A DNA stretch of 64,000 nucleotides from Macrocybe gigantea (lineage: Eukaryota > Basidiomycota > Agaricomycetes > Agaricales > Callistosporiaceae). Positions within the stretch are counted from its first letter, which is position 1; every line of letters starts with the position of its first letter. Where the stretch lies: NCBI GenBank assembly GCA_011319805.1, contig SJRY01000255.1, positions 1 through 64,000 of the forward strand, given 5' to 3'. The translations under genes were made by a program, and so were the position numbers. This document shows, in pieces, positions 44,147 to 57,103 of the stretch. The notes beneath the pieces were generated by a model that worked only from the letters and a program-made list of their open reading frames with translations, was not told the DNA's origin and ran no database searches.

Positions 44147-46649
44147 TTAATTGCCAAGTAGTTCTGCCTCCATTGTCCCCTCATCCTCTTCCATATCATT
44201 GTGTGACGTAAATTGGTATGCCTGCCATATGCTGTCGCTCTCTGGTCCGTCGACCACGAGTTCTAGGACTTCCCTGGCCATTTCTTGTTTCCCCTGTGTC
44301 AACAATATATTCTCAGGTCAAGTTCTGTTGTTACTCACCGACAACGCCCTCAAGGTCTGAACGACTCTGCGCGTCAATCCAGTCTGGTGAATCCGCGAAA
44401 CTCAATCTCCGAGAGTCACCATGAACTTGTGATTGACTCCACTGAACGGACGAGAATTGGAGTAATGAAGTTTGTGCCGCAAGTTGAAGGTCGGGCTTGC
44501 CGCCAAAGCGAGGTGATGAAGAAGAAGAGGGTACGATTGAGCATTGATATTGCACTGTTCAAATTAGTAATGGATAGGGAAGACGACGGATAGAGTTGTT
44601 TACGATGCTATTCTTTCTGGGGGCCCGTTGGTCAATTCCTCATCGTCCTCCCACAGTGGATTTGTCAGTTTCGTCAAGTATATAATGAGTGAAGGCACAA
44701 GAGATGTTGACGATAATAAGATAGCATGCATATCGGGACTTGAGATGGACATGAGAGCAAAGAACGTGAGTACATAGGACTTGAATTCGTGGTCCTAGTT
44801 GCGCTGAGCGCCAATGGCAGGGACGTTGTCGCCGAAAGGCCTACCTTCGTATAGTCGTTGTCTTCTGATATAAGAAATGTGCAGAGTTTTTCTGCCAGGG
44901 GAAATTTAGCTGGTTCGGCTGAGCCTTCTTGTCCGTGATCTTGGCAATGAAGGAAAGATTTGCAGAGAGCAGGATCTAGATGAAGAGATGCGTTACATCC
45001 AAAACATCCAACATAGACGTAAACTCCTACATGAAGCGAGCAAAACTAGTAATCGCGCTGCATGCAGTCGAATCCATGCAGGACGAACATCTTCGAATAA
45101 GACCATCCAAATGTCTATATTAGAGGCAATGCCCGAGAGACTAATGCAAAGGCGCATGAGTAAAGGTAAAATTGGGACGAAAATCTCGTACAGGTTTAGG
45201 GAGTCCTCAGTACAGTTGAACGACAAGGTTTCCAGCAAAACAATTGCTTCTTTTCCAAGGGCGTCCCCTCACCACCATGGGATGGCTGCAGAAATAAGTA
45301 CCTGAATATGTCACATAGTTGGATGAATAGTCGAGGCCGCTTGCTCTCAGAGGCAGTTGGAGCCAACAAAGCCGTCGCAAAAACCGGCAACGACAAGACT
45401 AGGGAGGTCATAAGGTTAAGTAGAGCTGCTAGGGGCAACAACTACGCTTTTCATCAGTGCTTCCGGCTCCTGAGAAATCAGACTTACTGAGTCTGGCATC
45501 TTGAGTACAGGTATCATGGACAGAAGATGGTTTGAAAGATGTCTTGATGTTACCCCCAGATCCGCGTTTTTCGTGGCCAGGGCTAGAAGATCATATATAC
45601 GCGAGCCGTTCAGAGAATGCTCAGCGACGACTTCTGGTGGAAGTGAAGCTTTATACGCGATGCCAAACCATTTGGAGTGTAGGAGTCGAGAATGACGACC
45701 AAGTGTGAGTCAGAAGGATCCGGATGAGCTGGCAGGGAAGAAGTCAACGCATGAACAAAAATATGTGGTTTGGTTCGAGATACCTCTGCTGTCCAATCAA
45801 AGGACTCAATCATATCGGCTTGGATATGGGATGGAGAGGGCTTGGAAATTTCCTCCATTCCACGTCTCCGTCCCTATCGACATCATTGGGTGCGTTTTGA
45901 AGACCCTGCATAAGTCTATCGTCCATCGCAGGAACACTGAAGACGTCTCCTATATATCTTTCCGGGCTACTCGCAGATGCTTGACGTTGGGAAGAGCTGA
46001 AATCCTCTCTGACCGGCATATTCGTACCACTTCTTTGCGACCTCGAAGGTGAAGGGGATGAGGTCGAAGTAACGAAGGCGTTTTTGAATCCAGGAAGGGT
46101 GACATTTCTTCTCTTTTCTCGGGAAGGAGAACGCGGGACCTCCCTTGCATGGGCTTTCATGTTCTTATGAAATGGTCGCATCGGCGTCTGCTCTTGGAAA
46201 TTTGAGGACGACGCAGCAGCTCGTTCGTTCCGTCTTCGTTGAGGAAGAGTTTGCACGGGGGAGGAAGGCCATTCCTCGAAGCCAGCTTTGAATGCGGCAC
46301 AGATTGAGGCTTTCGCAAGGAGGCTTCGACTTCTTGTTGCTATAAATATATCCGTAAGAGGAAGACCATGCTGCTACAAGTTACTTACCTTGAATATGAA
46401 CTGAGTCTTTATGCGTTCAATTCCTCCTTCATTCCTTCTGCATGCGAACTTGTTTCGCATCCTTTCTTCCTTTCAGAGCTTTTTAACCGTTCGATTTGAT
46501 TAGCATGGTCTAGCGCTGTCTGCACATCTGTTGAGCGGACGACGCGTAGAAAGAGAAACACTCATGCTTAGCCATGTTTTTCCTTAGACAGCCACTTCCC
46601 CTTCTCTCGTAAGCCTGGCATCTATCGCTGCTTTCAGGTCTGATTGCAT
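44147..46649 (-). CDS. RAD26: Checkpoint protein Rad26/ATRIP family
   Basis: The N-terminal part is a coiled coil (MQSDLKAAIDARLTREGEVA, VLRKNMAK) followed by RMQKE, MKEE, ERIKTQFIFK and QQEVEASLRK, a stretch typical of basidiomycete Rad26/ATRIP. These four pieces are in three frames and join cleanly only if one A is restored at each of two A runs (plus strand TT at 46432-46433 and 46421-46422). Disordered, Ser-rich sequence follows (46250-45830), then helical-repeat exons, ending DMEEDEGTMEAELLGN at 44147. ATRIP partners load the ATR-type kinase (Rad3/Mec1) on RPA-coated ssDNA. The first Met shown (46649) may not be the true start; the open frame and an acceptor-like TTTCAG continue to about 46733, into the 5' end of Upf2. 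Confidence 0.55.
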
Positions 46650-46696
46650 TTGAGGGAGTCTAACCTTCAGCCCAGCGGAAATTTTGGTGAGTCCAA

Positions 46697-49600
46697 GTGT
46701 TGCAAGGCTTGTCCTGGCGTTCTCTGAAATGTAAGCAACAAGATTCGTCTTCGAAGGATTCATCTTTGAAACGGCATACGGGTCTTATAAAGCGCATGAA
46801 GCAGTCATTGGCGGCCGACAATCGCGATCAAATACTGAAGGATATTGACGCCCTTTCGCTCGAGAAGTACGTTGACGAAATTGTTGGCGCAGTGCTGGAA
46901 GGTATCATCCGATGTAAGACGGAAAAGGATGTGTGGGCTGCCGTTGAAGTACCTCAATCTTGACGATACATTTTTCTTGCTTTTCAACTTCAATTCTTCT
47001 ACAGGCTATTTCCGCGTTGCACCGACGCTTTCCAACCACCTTCACTCCTGCCGTCGTGACTGGCTTATCTGCAGCGATCAGTCCGTCAAACCGCAGTGCC
47101 CTTTCCTCCATGACTTCGGAACAACGCGAGAAGGAGGAATCAGCTCGTGTAGTTAGGCAACGGCCTGTCCTTCGCATCTGTTCCGAACTGGCACTCGTAG
47201 GTATCATCCGAGATGCCCCAGGTAGAAGTGGGGGCGAATGGATAATGAAAACTCTCAAAGAATTGGTATGCCCTTCGCACATCTCTCACTGCTGCAGACT
47301 TACGATTCTTTCATAGTTGTCGAATGATCCGAGTTTATCATCTCTCCCGCTTCTTACTACATTCTTGAAGTCATATTCACGTCCTTTTCTTGGAAGTTCC
47401 CCCCCGTTGGCTCGAAGCAAATTTCTTTGGATGGGGATATGGCAGCTCAATTGGAAGTGGAGAACGCAAATGCTTTCCCGGCCTTGTTAAAGGAAGAGGA
47501 TGAACTAATTGAACGAGAAATCCGCGACCGGATGAAGCGTATGTGCGAAGGATACTATGAGAATGTATGCAAGAAACTTGTCATTGAACACAAGGTAGGT
47601 CAATCATCTCTCTTCTTTATCCTGCATACATCTACGTATTTCAAACTTTTAGAGGCTTCAAGAACAAGATCGACGGAATCATGAAGCATATATCCGTTCC
47701 GGAGAGATATTTGAAGATCGTCAGCAAGCCTACGAGAAAATGACGAAAAGCTACGAGAAATTGCTTGCTGGCTGTCAATCGTAAGTTTGTCTTTTTTTCC
47801 TGTTTTGCGGAGAAGGTACGTGGCAGTCTGATATCTTTCCCTGTAGACTTTCAGAGCTGCTTTATCAGCCCCTTCCTTCCCTGCCAACGTTATCCCAGAA
47901 ATCGGACTCTATTCTGATTGGATCAAACACCCAAAGTTTATTTATCGATGACTCAGAGGATATCCCGACCAGAGGAGGGAAATGGGAAGACGAAGAAGAA
48001 AGGCGGTTCTTTGAGGATATCCAAGACCTGAAAGATTTCGTTCCCAGTAGCGTGCTGGGGTTGGATGAGGTGAAAGAAAGTCCAGGGGATGAAAACCAAG
48101 TGAAAGAAAAAGAAAGGATTGATAAAGAAAAGGAGGAGGTCCGAAAATTGGAAGAGGAATTACAGAAACTCGACGGTGCAACACCTGAGACATCTGTGCC
48201 GGACACTAAACATGCTGAGCGGGAAGACGAGTATGCACAAGCGACGCGTTTCCGTATTTTCCATTGACCATGACAATTGTAGGCTCCCCACCCCAACACC
48301 AGGCACACCGAAGGCGATCTCAACTCCGCCGTCACCCCAGCTGACACCTCAAGGCCCTTCCCAGCTTCTCACTGCCCTCCTTGCCCGTTTGTCCGATGCG
48401 ACAAATCGAGCTTTAATTGATCAAGCTGCTATTGATTTTGCTTTCCTCAACTCGAAGGCTGCCAGAAAGAGGCTCGTAAAGGTATACAATATCTTGTCTG
48501 CACCACAACATCTTTTAACGGACATTGATTAGTTCCTAGCACAAGTTCCGCGAAATCGAGTAGATCTTCTACCCCATTACTCAAGACTGGTAGCCACATT
48601 GAACAAATACATGCTGGATATTGGGACGGAACTCGTTGCTATAGTATGCAGAGCTTGATCTCCGATTTAAGGATTTTTAGCTCACTTGTTTGACCCTCAG
48701 CTAGACGAGGAATTCCGATATCTTCAACGCAAAAAGAACGTGAAGGAACTGGCCGAACAAAGAATGAAGGTAACTTGGATAAAGTCAATGATCGTGCAAA
48801 CATTGATGTAGGATTGCAGAATATCATATACTTGTCCAATTTGACAAAGTTTCGAGTCGTGCCGTTTCATCTCATCCTTCACATGTTCAAAGTTTGTCTG
48901 GACGATTTGTCTGGGACGAACGTGGAGAACATAGCATTGCTGTTAGAGGGATGTGGAAGGTTCCTTCTCAAAACAGAAGAAACTGCTGAGCGCTTTGGAA
49001 CAATGGTAAGTGCTTCTATCAATCGAATTGTTGTTCTTTGCCTCTGAAATCTCTGGTAGCTCGAGCTCTTGAAGCGTAAACAAAGCCTACAGCACTTTGA
49101 TCAGCGCCAGCTACTACTTCTGGAGAATGCATACTATCAGGTCTGCATGCTTATGGCCTGCGCTCGGCAGTAATCATTTCAATCATTGACATATTCTCAG
49201 TGTAATCCTCCCGAACGTGCCCCAAGGATAGAGAAGGAGCGCACGCCAATGGAACTATTCGTCAGACATCTGATTTATGATGTTCTTTCGAAGAAAACCA
49301 TCGATAAGGTCCTCAAACTCATCAGGAAACTCCATTGGGACGATGAGACTGTCCAGCGCACGCTACACAAGGTGTTTACCAAACCCTGGAAAATCGTTTA
49401 CAGCAATATCAGTCTCCTGGCCATGCTCACTTACGATTTGCAACGACATCACCCCACTTTCGCGATCTCTGTTGTCGACCAAGTTCTGGAGGATATTCGC
49501 AGAGGATTAGAACAGAATGTCTACAGCACAAACCAACGAAGAGTGGCAACTATTAAATACCTTGGAGAACTATACATATATCGACTGTTCAGCTCGGGCA

Positions 49601-50933
49601 TCATCTTTGACACGTTGTGGACCTTAGTGACATATGGGCATCGTGCGGATTTTCTTGCTACTTTTGATATTCTTTGGCTGAACATATTTGCAGCCGACGG
49701 ACGGCCGCATCCGGGGCAGATAGTTTCCTTGGACATGCCAGATGACTTTTTCCGTGTCCGCCTCGTTTGCATCTTACTTGACACTTGTGGCATGTGTTTC
49801 GACCGTGGGACGCAGAAAAAGAAATTGGATAACTTCCTCGTCTTTTTCAGGTAAGCCTTCGAATGTAGTTGACATGCGGCTGTGTGTCACTGATGCCGTT
49901 AATAGTTCTATCTTCGTTGCAAGGAAACACTTCCGATGGACGTTGATTTCATGGTTTCGGACTCTATCGAAGTCAGTCTATATACTTTTTTTTGAAGAAG
50001 ACCATTTATCGACGTTTGTGCAGGCAGTCCGACCAAAGCTGCAGATATACAAGACAGTTGAAGAAGCAGCTGCAGCAGTTGACGAAATGTTGAATGCAGC
50101 GTTTCAAAATGCCGGTATGTATCTGTTTTATATTTCGCCATCCATACTCAATGATGTTAGGACCTGGCGAAGACAGTAGCGAAGACAGTGGCGATGAGGA
50201 AGAGAGACGAGACGAGGCGAAAGAGGAGGAGGACGACGACGACGACGGAGGCCATGATTTATCTGTAGGTCTGGCTGTTGCCTCATTATTTCATGTTACT
50301 CAATTGCTTGTGCAGAGCGAGGGTCGTGCTCCTTCTCCGGACCAAGAGATCAAGCTAGCTCCTAAGAATACACAAGAGAACCTGGGTCCTTCCCAAGAGG
50401 CTGAAGCAGAGTTCGCTAAGGAATTGGCGAAGATGGTCACCGACACATCAGCCGATTCCCGCAAAGTTGACAAGAAGACCGCTCTTGCGCTTTGGGACTC
50501 GGCTGTTCTTCCTCAGAATCTCAAGAAGAAGAAAGCCGATGACGTTGACGAAGATGGCGAACCGTCGATGAACAATGGAAATGATTTTATGAGTTTCACT
50601 GTCATCACGAAGAAAGGAAATAAACAATCCGTACGTCTTCGCCCAGAAGGGAAGCAACTAGTATTTATATCGATTTCAATGTTAGGTCCGCCAATTGGCC
50701 GTGCCTGCGGAATCTACATTGGCTGTGCAGACGCGGTCCGCGCAGTTAAGGGACAAAGTCGAACAGCAACACCTTAAACGCTTGGTTCTGGACTACGAGC
50801 AACGCGAAGAAGCGGAAGAGCTCAGAGGTAATTCAATTTCTGGTCATCACCTAGTGCCTGTGCCTCACATATATTTGCAGCACTAGAAAATCGTAACAGG
50901 GCGGGTGGCATCAAGATACGTTACCTGGGATGA
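46697..50933 (+). CDS. NMD2: Nonsense-mediated decay factor Upf2 (Nmd2)
   Basis: Three MIF4G modules over many exons. Landmarks: SSLKRHTGLIKRMKQSLAAD at the N-terminus, VVTGLSAAIS and ICSELALVGIIRDAPG in MIF4G-1, FVRHLIYDVLSKKTIDKVLK and VCILLDTCGMCFDRGTQKKK in MIF4G-3, then a strongly acidic segment (50165-50260) and a C-terminal Upf1-binding region ending GGIKIRYLG at 50933. Upf2 bridges Upf1 and Upf3 in NMD. Start at 46697 is the first Met of the frame; homologues have a short extension, so an upstream exon is possible. The C7 run 47399-47405 loses the frame unless an eighth C is added. Divergent from Rad26, with 5' ends that nearly touch. Confidence 0.85.
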
Positions 50934-51334
50934 TAGTTAACCATGTGGAGTGATCTCTTCCTCGCCATATCTTGCCGGTCATTGGAGCAATTGCTCGGCC
51001 AGAGCCAAAACAGGCCCGCCGTGCTTTTGCACTGAGCTACTTTGGATTATGATGTCCAGTGCTGTGATCGCTCCATCCTTCCGGTGGAAAAGAGACGATA
51101 CGATATAATCCGTACAGCAGTGGTAGATTTTGGACGTTGGGATGTGGCAGCGTCGTGTCAAGACATGCAATATCATGTTTGATGTCCCATCACGTGTCAC
51201 GTTATGTCAAAGGAGTTGAATATGACCGTTTCGGGAAACCGGTTTAATCCCATTTAAGGATGAGGGCTGAGATCTGAGAGCTTGTCCCAGCACTTCTACA
51301 GATTCCTCTTAAGCACTTCGACAGCATAGAAGCT
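50934..51334. other. Intergenic region, Upf2 to kinase
   Basis: 401 bp between the stop of one plus-strand gene and the start of the next. It should hold a terminator and the kinase promoter; I see no TATA box, repeat or RNA gene in it. Confidence 0.4.
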
Positions 51335-52905
51335 ATGGTCGGTTCGAATGGACCAGCCAGAATGGCGCGTCCGCTTTCCCAAGAATATGCAAGATACATG
51401 GAGGACGTACGGATTACCACCGAGCTCACGACCGACCGTCGGAAAAGCATAAACCAATATGTAAGAGGAGAGAAGATAGGCAAGGGCCAACACGGCGAGG
51501 TGTTCCTTTGCTGGGATAGCGAGGATAACGAGCGTGAAGTGGTTCGAACCTTTTGTCCTTAGCAAGCCATGATCTCTCCCACTCACGCCCTTTATCTCTA
51601 GGCACTGAAAGTTGTGAAACGCAGCAATCCCAGGGACAGAATCAAACTGTTGCGACGAAACCACCAGCAGACCCTCGGTAATAAACTTCCATTCAGCAGC
51701 ACAGAGCATAGTATCCGGAAAGAGATCGCCCTGATGAGGAATTGCCGACATGCGAACATCGTTCGTTTATTTGAAGTCATCGACGATCCTCAGCAGGACA
51801 AGATTTATATAGGTCGGTTCACTTCGTATTCCTGCTCCATGGGGACTCTAGTCATGTGAGTTGTCTAGCCATGGAATATCTTTCTGGTGGACAAGTTCAA
51901 TGGACGAATGGGCTGCAGGAGCCAATACTGTCCGTCCAACAGACCCGCAGGATTCTTCGGGACGTAACATTAGGACTTGAATATCGTAAGAAACCTCCCC
52001 TTACGAGGAAGAAAGAAATCTCAGTGTAGCTTTGCCTGCTCATAGTGCATCACAACGGCATCATCCATCGCGATATAAAGCCGGCTAACCTGCTATGGAC
52101 TTACAATCGCACCACGGTCAAAATTATAGATTTCGGTGTCTCTCACTTCAGTCCCAAAACACGAACGTCAAAACTCAGAAAAGGCAATGCACCTGAAGCG
52201 GATGAATCTCTCTTTCCAGAGGCCGATTTGCTTAGAAGAATTGGAACGCCGTCTTTCCTGGCGCCAGAGGTTGTCTGGTTCTCTGATTACGAACCGACGA
52301 CCGCTCGGAATTCGTCCGCTGAGACCCTGGCTTCTGGTTGCAGTTGTGACAATAGTCTTCCGGCCGTTGTCAATGCTATTATACCTCACAGACTTCGACG
52401 TCGTCCGCCAATAACAAAAGCCATAGACATCTGGGCTCTCGCCGTTACATTTTACTGCCTTCTGTTTGGCCACACACCATTCAATGTCCCGGAATCTCAG
52501 AACGAAAATGCCTATCACAATGAGTTCGTTCTCTATAACCAGATTTGCACCGAGGATTGGAGCGTCAAGGATACAATGGGGGCAGACTTGATACCTACTG
52601 GAGGAAGGAACCCCAAAAATTCAGATACCGATGGGTTTATGGTTATTCGACTGTTAGAAGGCATGTTACAGAAGGATCCCGAGAGAAGGCTCACCCTCCT
52701 CGAAGTTAAAGTAAGTTCTTGCTGTCGTGAAGATGATTTTGACGAGACTGAAGAAGCAAAACAGCGAAATTCTTGGGTGCTTCGCGATATTGCTGAACCT
52801 GACGAATGGCTCCGTAAAACAACACCTTCACCGGATAATGTTCCTACTCCTTGTCGTTGGTTCAGAGACAAAGTACGGAACATACTATCCCGTCATCTAC
52901 GATGA
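51335..52905 (+). CDS. CaMKK/Snf1-activating-type Ser/Thr protein kinase
   Basis: Starts at 51335 (MVGSNGPARMARPLSQEYAR). Kinase landmarks in order: the glycine loop GKGQHGEVFL, the ATP lysine in ALKVVK after an intron, MRNCRHANIVRLFEVIDDPQ, AMEYLSGGQVQW (about 51880), the catalytic loop HRDIKPANLLW (about 52075), IDFGVS, the activation segment GTPSFLAPEVVWF, and DIWALAVTFYCLLFG. An insert of ~80 residues sits between DFG and APE-plus, as in fungal Ssp1/Sak1-type kinases. Those kinases phosphorylate the AMPK (Snf1) activation loop; I infer that role. Relatives often have a much longer N-terminus, so upstream exons may be missed. The C-terminal tail (WVLRDIAEPDEWLRKTTPSP) is typical. Confidence 0.85.
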
Positions 52906-53277
52906 CATCTATCGAGAGATTGCCATTTTGTATCTCCTTTCGTCCGCGCTGCTAGGGAAGTCGCGTCCGAAAAGGACCATCATCGATTCATATACCTTCT
53001 GCTGCATTGTAACTTACGCATGACTTTCTTCTTAGCATACCTGGACAGTTCGAGAAACATGATATACCTTTTCAGTGTAACATTTCATGTAACAGTAGTC
53101 TGTCAGTCTAATATCTGAACACTCGGGCAGTCGTGTGCACAATGTGGGTTGTACCACGTGACATCCTGCAGATGTGCCAGCCAGGCGTTTCGCTGGCGTG
53201 TTGCTGCAGCAGTTTGAAATTTACACACCGTTCTTCTTGACACCCACTCTCCTCGACGAAGATCCTATCGCGCAAAA
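52906..53277. other. Intergenic region, kinase to Tudor-SN
   Basis: 372 bp, no gene or repeat seen. The right part must hold the Tudor-SN promoter. Confidence 0.4.
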
Positions 53278-56200
53278 ATGTCCATGAAAGCTGTACGTCG
53301 ACTTGATTGGACGCAATAGCAGTTGCCTAACATGTTTCCAATAGATCGTGAAGTGTAATTATATCGCCTTACATCCGCCCTCTGCGATGACTGAGTCTGT
53401 CTCAACGTAGCTGTTCTCTCCGGTGACACTTTTGTGCTACGTGGCCGTCCCGGACCCCAAGGACAACCTCCGAAAGAGAGGTTCGTTTAGGCTGTCGATA
53501 CTCCCGTTCCTTACGACTAAAGACGATCTTTGTTAGGATATTGTATCTAGTCGACGTCACTGCACCGAGGCTTGGAACGGCTTCCAGAGATGATGAAGTA
53601 CAAAGTTGCTTAATTCCTTTTTGTCCTCTACTGATGTGTTAATATAGCCATGGGCTTTTGAATCGCGAGAATTTCTCCGATCTCTGGTTGTGGGCAAAGA
53701 AGTCTCGTTCACTTCGGCTCATTCCTTGTCTTCAAATGACGACATTCCACGCGATCTGGGAAATGTAGAGGTCGGAGGACTCGATGTGGCTTCTGAGCTG
53801 CTCAAAAATGGCTGGGTGAAGCTTAAGGAGATCAAAAGAGAGCCTACGGATGATGATCTCAAACGGCGTGAGATGGAGAACGAAGCTAAGGCTACTAGCA
53901 AAGGACTCTGGAACCCTCACGGGCCACAAGTACGTTCTGGCCGTTTCGTGCATGGTCGTTCGGAGCTAATTTTTCTTCCGTATAGGCTCGTAACGTTCAT
54001 CATACACTACCAGACGACGCTCACGCATTTGTGACAGAGTGGAAGGGGAAATCTATTGATGGTATACGCCGTTAACTCTGTCGAAACCAACCTTAACCTT
54101 CAGCCCATCAGGCATCGTGGAACACGTCCGAGATGGCACGACATTGCGAGTCCGGTTGTTGATGCCGGACGATGAGCATCAAATTGTTACGATTGCATTG
54201 GCTGGTGTGCGCAGTCCTCGTGCATCTGGAAAGCCAGGAGAGCCATCCGAGCAATGGGGAGAGGAGGTAGGGTTTCATCCAAGTCCAACTCGAGTAAAAC
54301 TCTTGTCTAAACTTTTGTAGGCTAGATTCTTCACTGAATCTCGCCTACTTCAACGTTCTGTGCGAGTACAGCTTCTTTCGCTACCAACGTCGACTGCGTC
54401 GCCCTTCCAATCTAGCGGAAATCCTGCGCCGGCACCAGCAAGCATGGTCATTGGCAATGGTAAGGACAATCGAGAACATCTAGTTATCATAAGCCCTTAC
54501 CACGCATCACAGTCCTCCATCCTGCCGGCAATGTGGCGGAGCATCTTGTTGCCGCTGGTCTCGCTCGAATTGTAGACTGGCATGCGGGCATGCTGGTTGC
54601 GGGTGGTGGCATGGAGCGCCTTCGGACTGCGGAAAAATCTGCAAAAGAAAGACGCATCTGCCTATATGCTAATATACCTCAGAACGCCAGCAAGCAAAAT
54701 GGTTCGGCTGCACCTGGACAATCACGTTCATTCGAGGCATCGGTCACGCGAATCTGGAGCGGTGATCAAATTTCGGTGGCGGAGAAAGAGACTGGGAAGG
54801 AACATCGACTACAGCTGAGTTCAACAAGAGGTCCTAAGTGAGGCTCATCTCCTTTCGCCCTCGACTCTATTGACTCACCTGTCATTTAGGCTCTCCGATC
54901 CAAAACAGGCTTTCTACGCTCAAGAAGCGAGAGAGTTTCTTCGAAAGAAACTCATCGGTAAAAACGTCAAGGTTCACATTGACTTTATTAGACCGCGAGA
55001 GGGCGAGTATGAAGAGAGAGAATGTGCTTCGATCCATTTCGGTGGACAAAATCAGTTCGTCTCAGTAAATGTCCTCCGGCTCCCACCTTATTGACTCAGC
55101 TACAAGCAACATTGCGGAGCAACTCATTGAGAAGGGGTTGGCCAGTGTTGTTCGTCACAAGCGTGACGACGAGGATAGGTCCTCGGAATATGATAAATTG
55201 ATGGCTGCTGAACAAGCGTTAGTCAGTCTGTCAGACCCTTTGGTTGGTCGACTCAAAATCCGCCCAGAGCAGTGTCAGAGACCAGAGGCATCCATTCTGG
55301 AAAGGAGATCTCACCACCAAAACAACCTCATAATATATCAGACGTGCGTTCCGGTTGTTGGCCATCAGCCATATAGGAAACTCAAAATATGTTCAAAGTC
55401 AAGCAATCGCGCCACGCAATTCTTGAACGGCTTCAAAAGGCTAGGCAGAATTCCCGCTGTCGTAGACTATGTGGCGGCTGGTTCGCGCTTCAAGTGATTC
55501 ACACATTGCTAACTCTCGACTGGATTACTCATCTCGCAAACAGGATTTTCCTCCCGAAAGACAATCAGACTCTGACCTTGGTTCTTGGGGGTATATCGGG
55601 TTTTGCTCCCATTCTTTTCCCACCATCCTGATTTCATTCTTCCAGGCATACGCAGTCCTCGCGCCTCAAGGACCGCCGCCGAGAAACCCGAACCCTACGG
55701 CAATGAGGCTCTTGATTTTTCGACTCGTCGTTACATGCAACGCGATGTCGAGTTCGAGGTCGACGCCATCGATAAATCTGGAGGTTTCATTGGCGCTTTG
55801 TACCTGAACAAAACAGAGAATGTTGCTATCTCTCTGGTGAAGGAGGGCCTTGCAACAGTTCACTCATTTTCTGCAGACAATCTCTCGTGGTCTAAACAAC
55901 TCTATGAGGCAGAGGCAAGTGCTCTAATTGTTTTGTAGACTTCCGATTCTTAAGGACCGCTTAGGATGAAGCAAAGAAGGCGAGACGTAACGTTTGTCCA
56001 TTCGTCGTTGATTTGCTTCGTCTTCATCGTTGACCATTAAATGGAACATGTAGATATGGAGCACATATGACGAAGAGGCCGAAAAAGAGGCCGAAGCGGT
56101 CACAGAACCTACCGACGGTCCTCTAAAGCCAGAATATCTTGATGTGATCATTAGCGACGTTCGAACCAAGAATGGCTTCGGATTTTCGGTGCAAATATTG

Positions 56201-56958
56201 AACACCGAAGGTAAGGGGACTGCATTCTCTTCGCCGAGCATCGACCATGCTGAAGTCGCCCAGGCATTGCCTCTTTGGAGAAGCTAATGAGAGATTTCTC
56301 GTTGCATCACAGCGGGCCTGTGGCGTCACCCCCTGGTTTCGTGCCGAAAGGTGGTGACCTTGTCTCGGCCAAATTCTCAGACGGTTCTTGGTATCGAGCT
56401 AAAATACGCCGAGCGTCTCCCTTGAAGAAAGAAGCGGAGGTCACTTTTATAGATTACGGCAACCAGGATACAGTGTCGTTCTCGAATATCAGACCACTCG
56501 ATCCAAAATTCCGTTCGCTTCCTGGCCAGGCACACGACGCACGATTGAGGTATGTATTCTATCCTTTTCAATAGGGAATGGGGTGCTCACGGAGACGTAC
56601 TTTTTTTGACAGCTTCGTGAAACTGGCAGGTCCGGAGAGCGACTACCATCAGGAGGCGATCGATCGATTCCGGGCGCTGTGCGAAGGCCGAAAACTGATT
56701 GCCAACATTGATCATAAGGAGGGACCGCTGCTGCACCTCCGGCTTATTGACCCCGCCGATCCCGCGGTGGCGGATGACCCATGGGCATGCATCAACGCGG
56801 ACCTACTGAGTGAGGGCTTAGCGCTGATTGACCGCAAGAACTGCAAGTATCTCTCGGCATACCCGCAAATGGTGAAGAAGTTGAAGGACTCGGTCGCGGT
56901 TGCCAAGCGCGATCGGCAGGGTATGTTTGAATTTGGGGACGTGGAGGAAGACGAGTGA
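53278..56958 (+). CDS. SND1: Tudor staphylococcal nuclease (Tudor-SN/SND1)
   Basis: Starts at 53278; the first exon is only MSMKA before an intron. Four SN-like (OB-fold) modules follow, each beginning with a strand like [44 protein letters not shown] and [20 protein letters not shown]. The Tudor domain has [20 protein letters not shown] and [20 protein letters not shown], embedded in a fifth partial SN module, and the protein ends [10 protein letters not shown] at 56958. Roughly 900 residues, the usual size. Tudor-SN acts in RNA stability, stress granules and dimethylarginine recognition. Many introns of 50-70 bp; no frame break found. Confidence 0.92.
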
Positions 56959-57103
56959 TCCGGTGCTTTGGGGATATATACTATTGTTGCGAGGGCGTTG
57001 GAATTGCACCGCGCTGAAAATTGAGATGATGTCTACAGAATGTCTGGACGTTGGTGTGCTTCATCGTCTCGGTGACCATGGCCGTTTATGTAATAAGTCA
57101 ATC

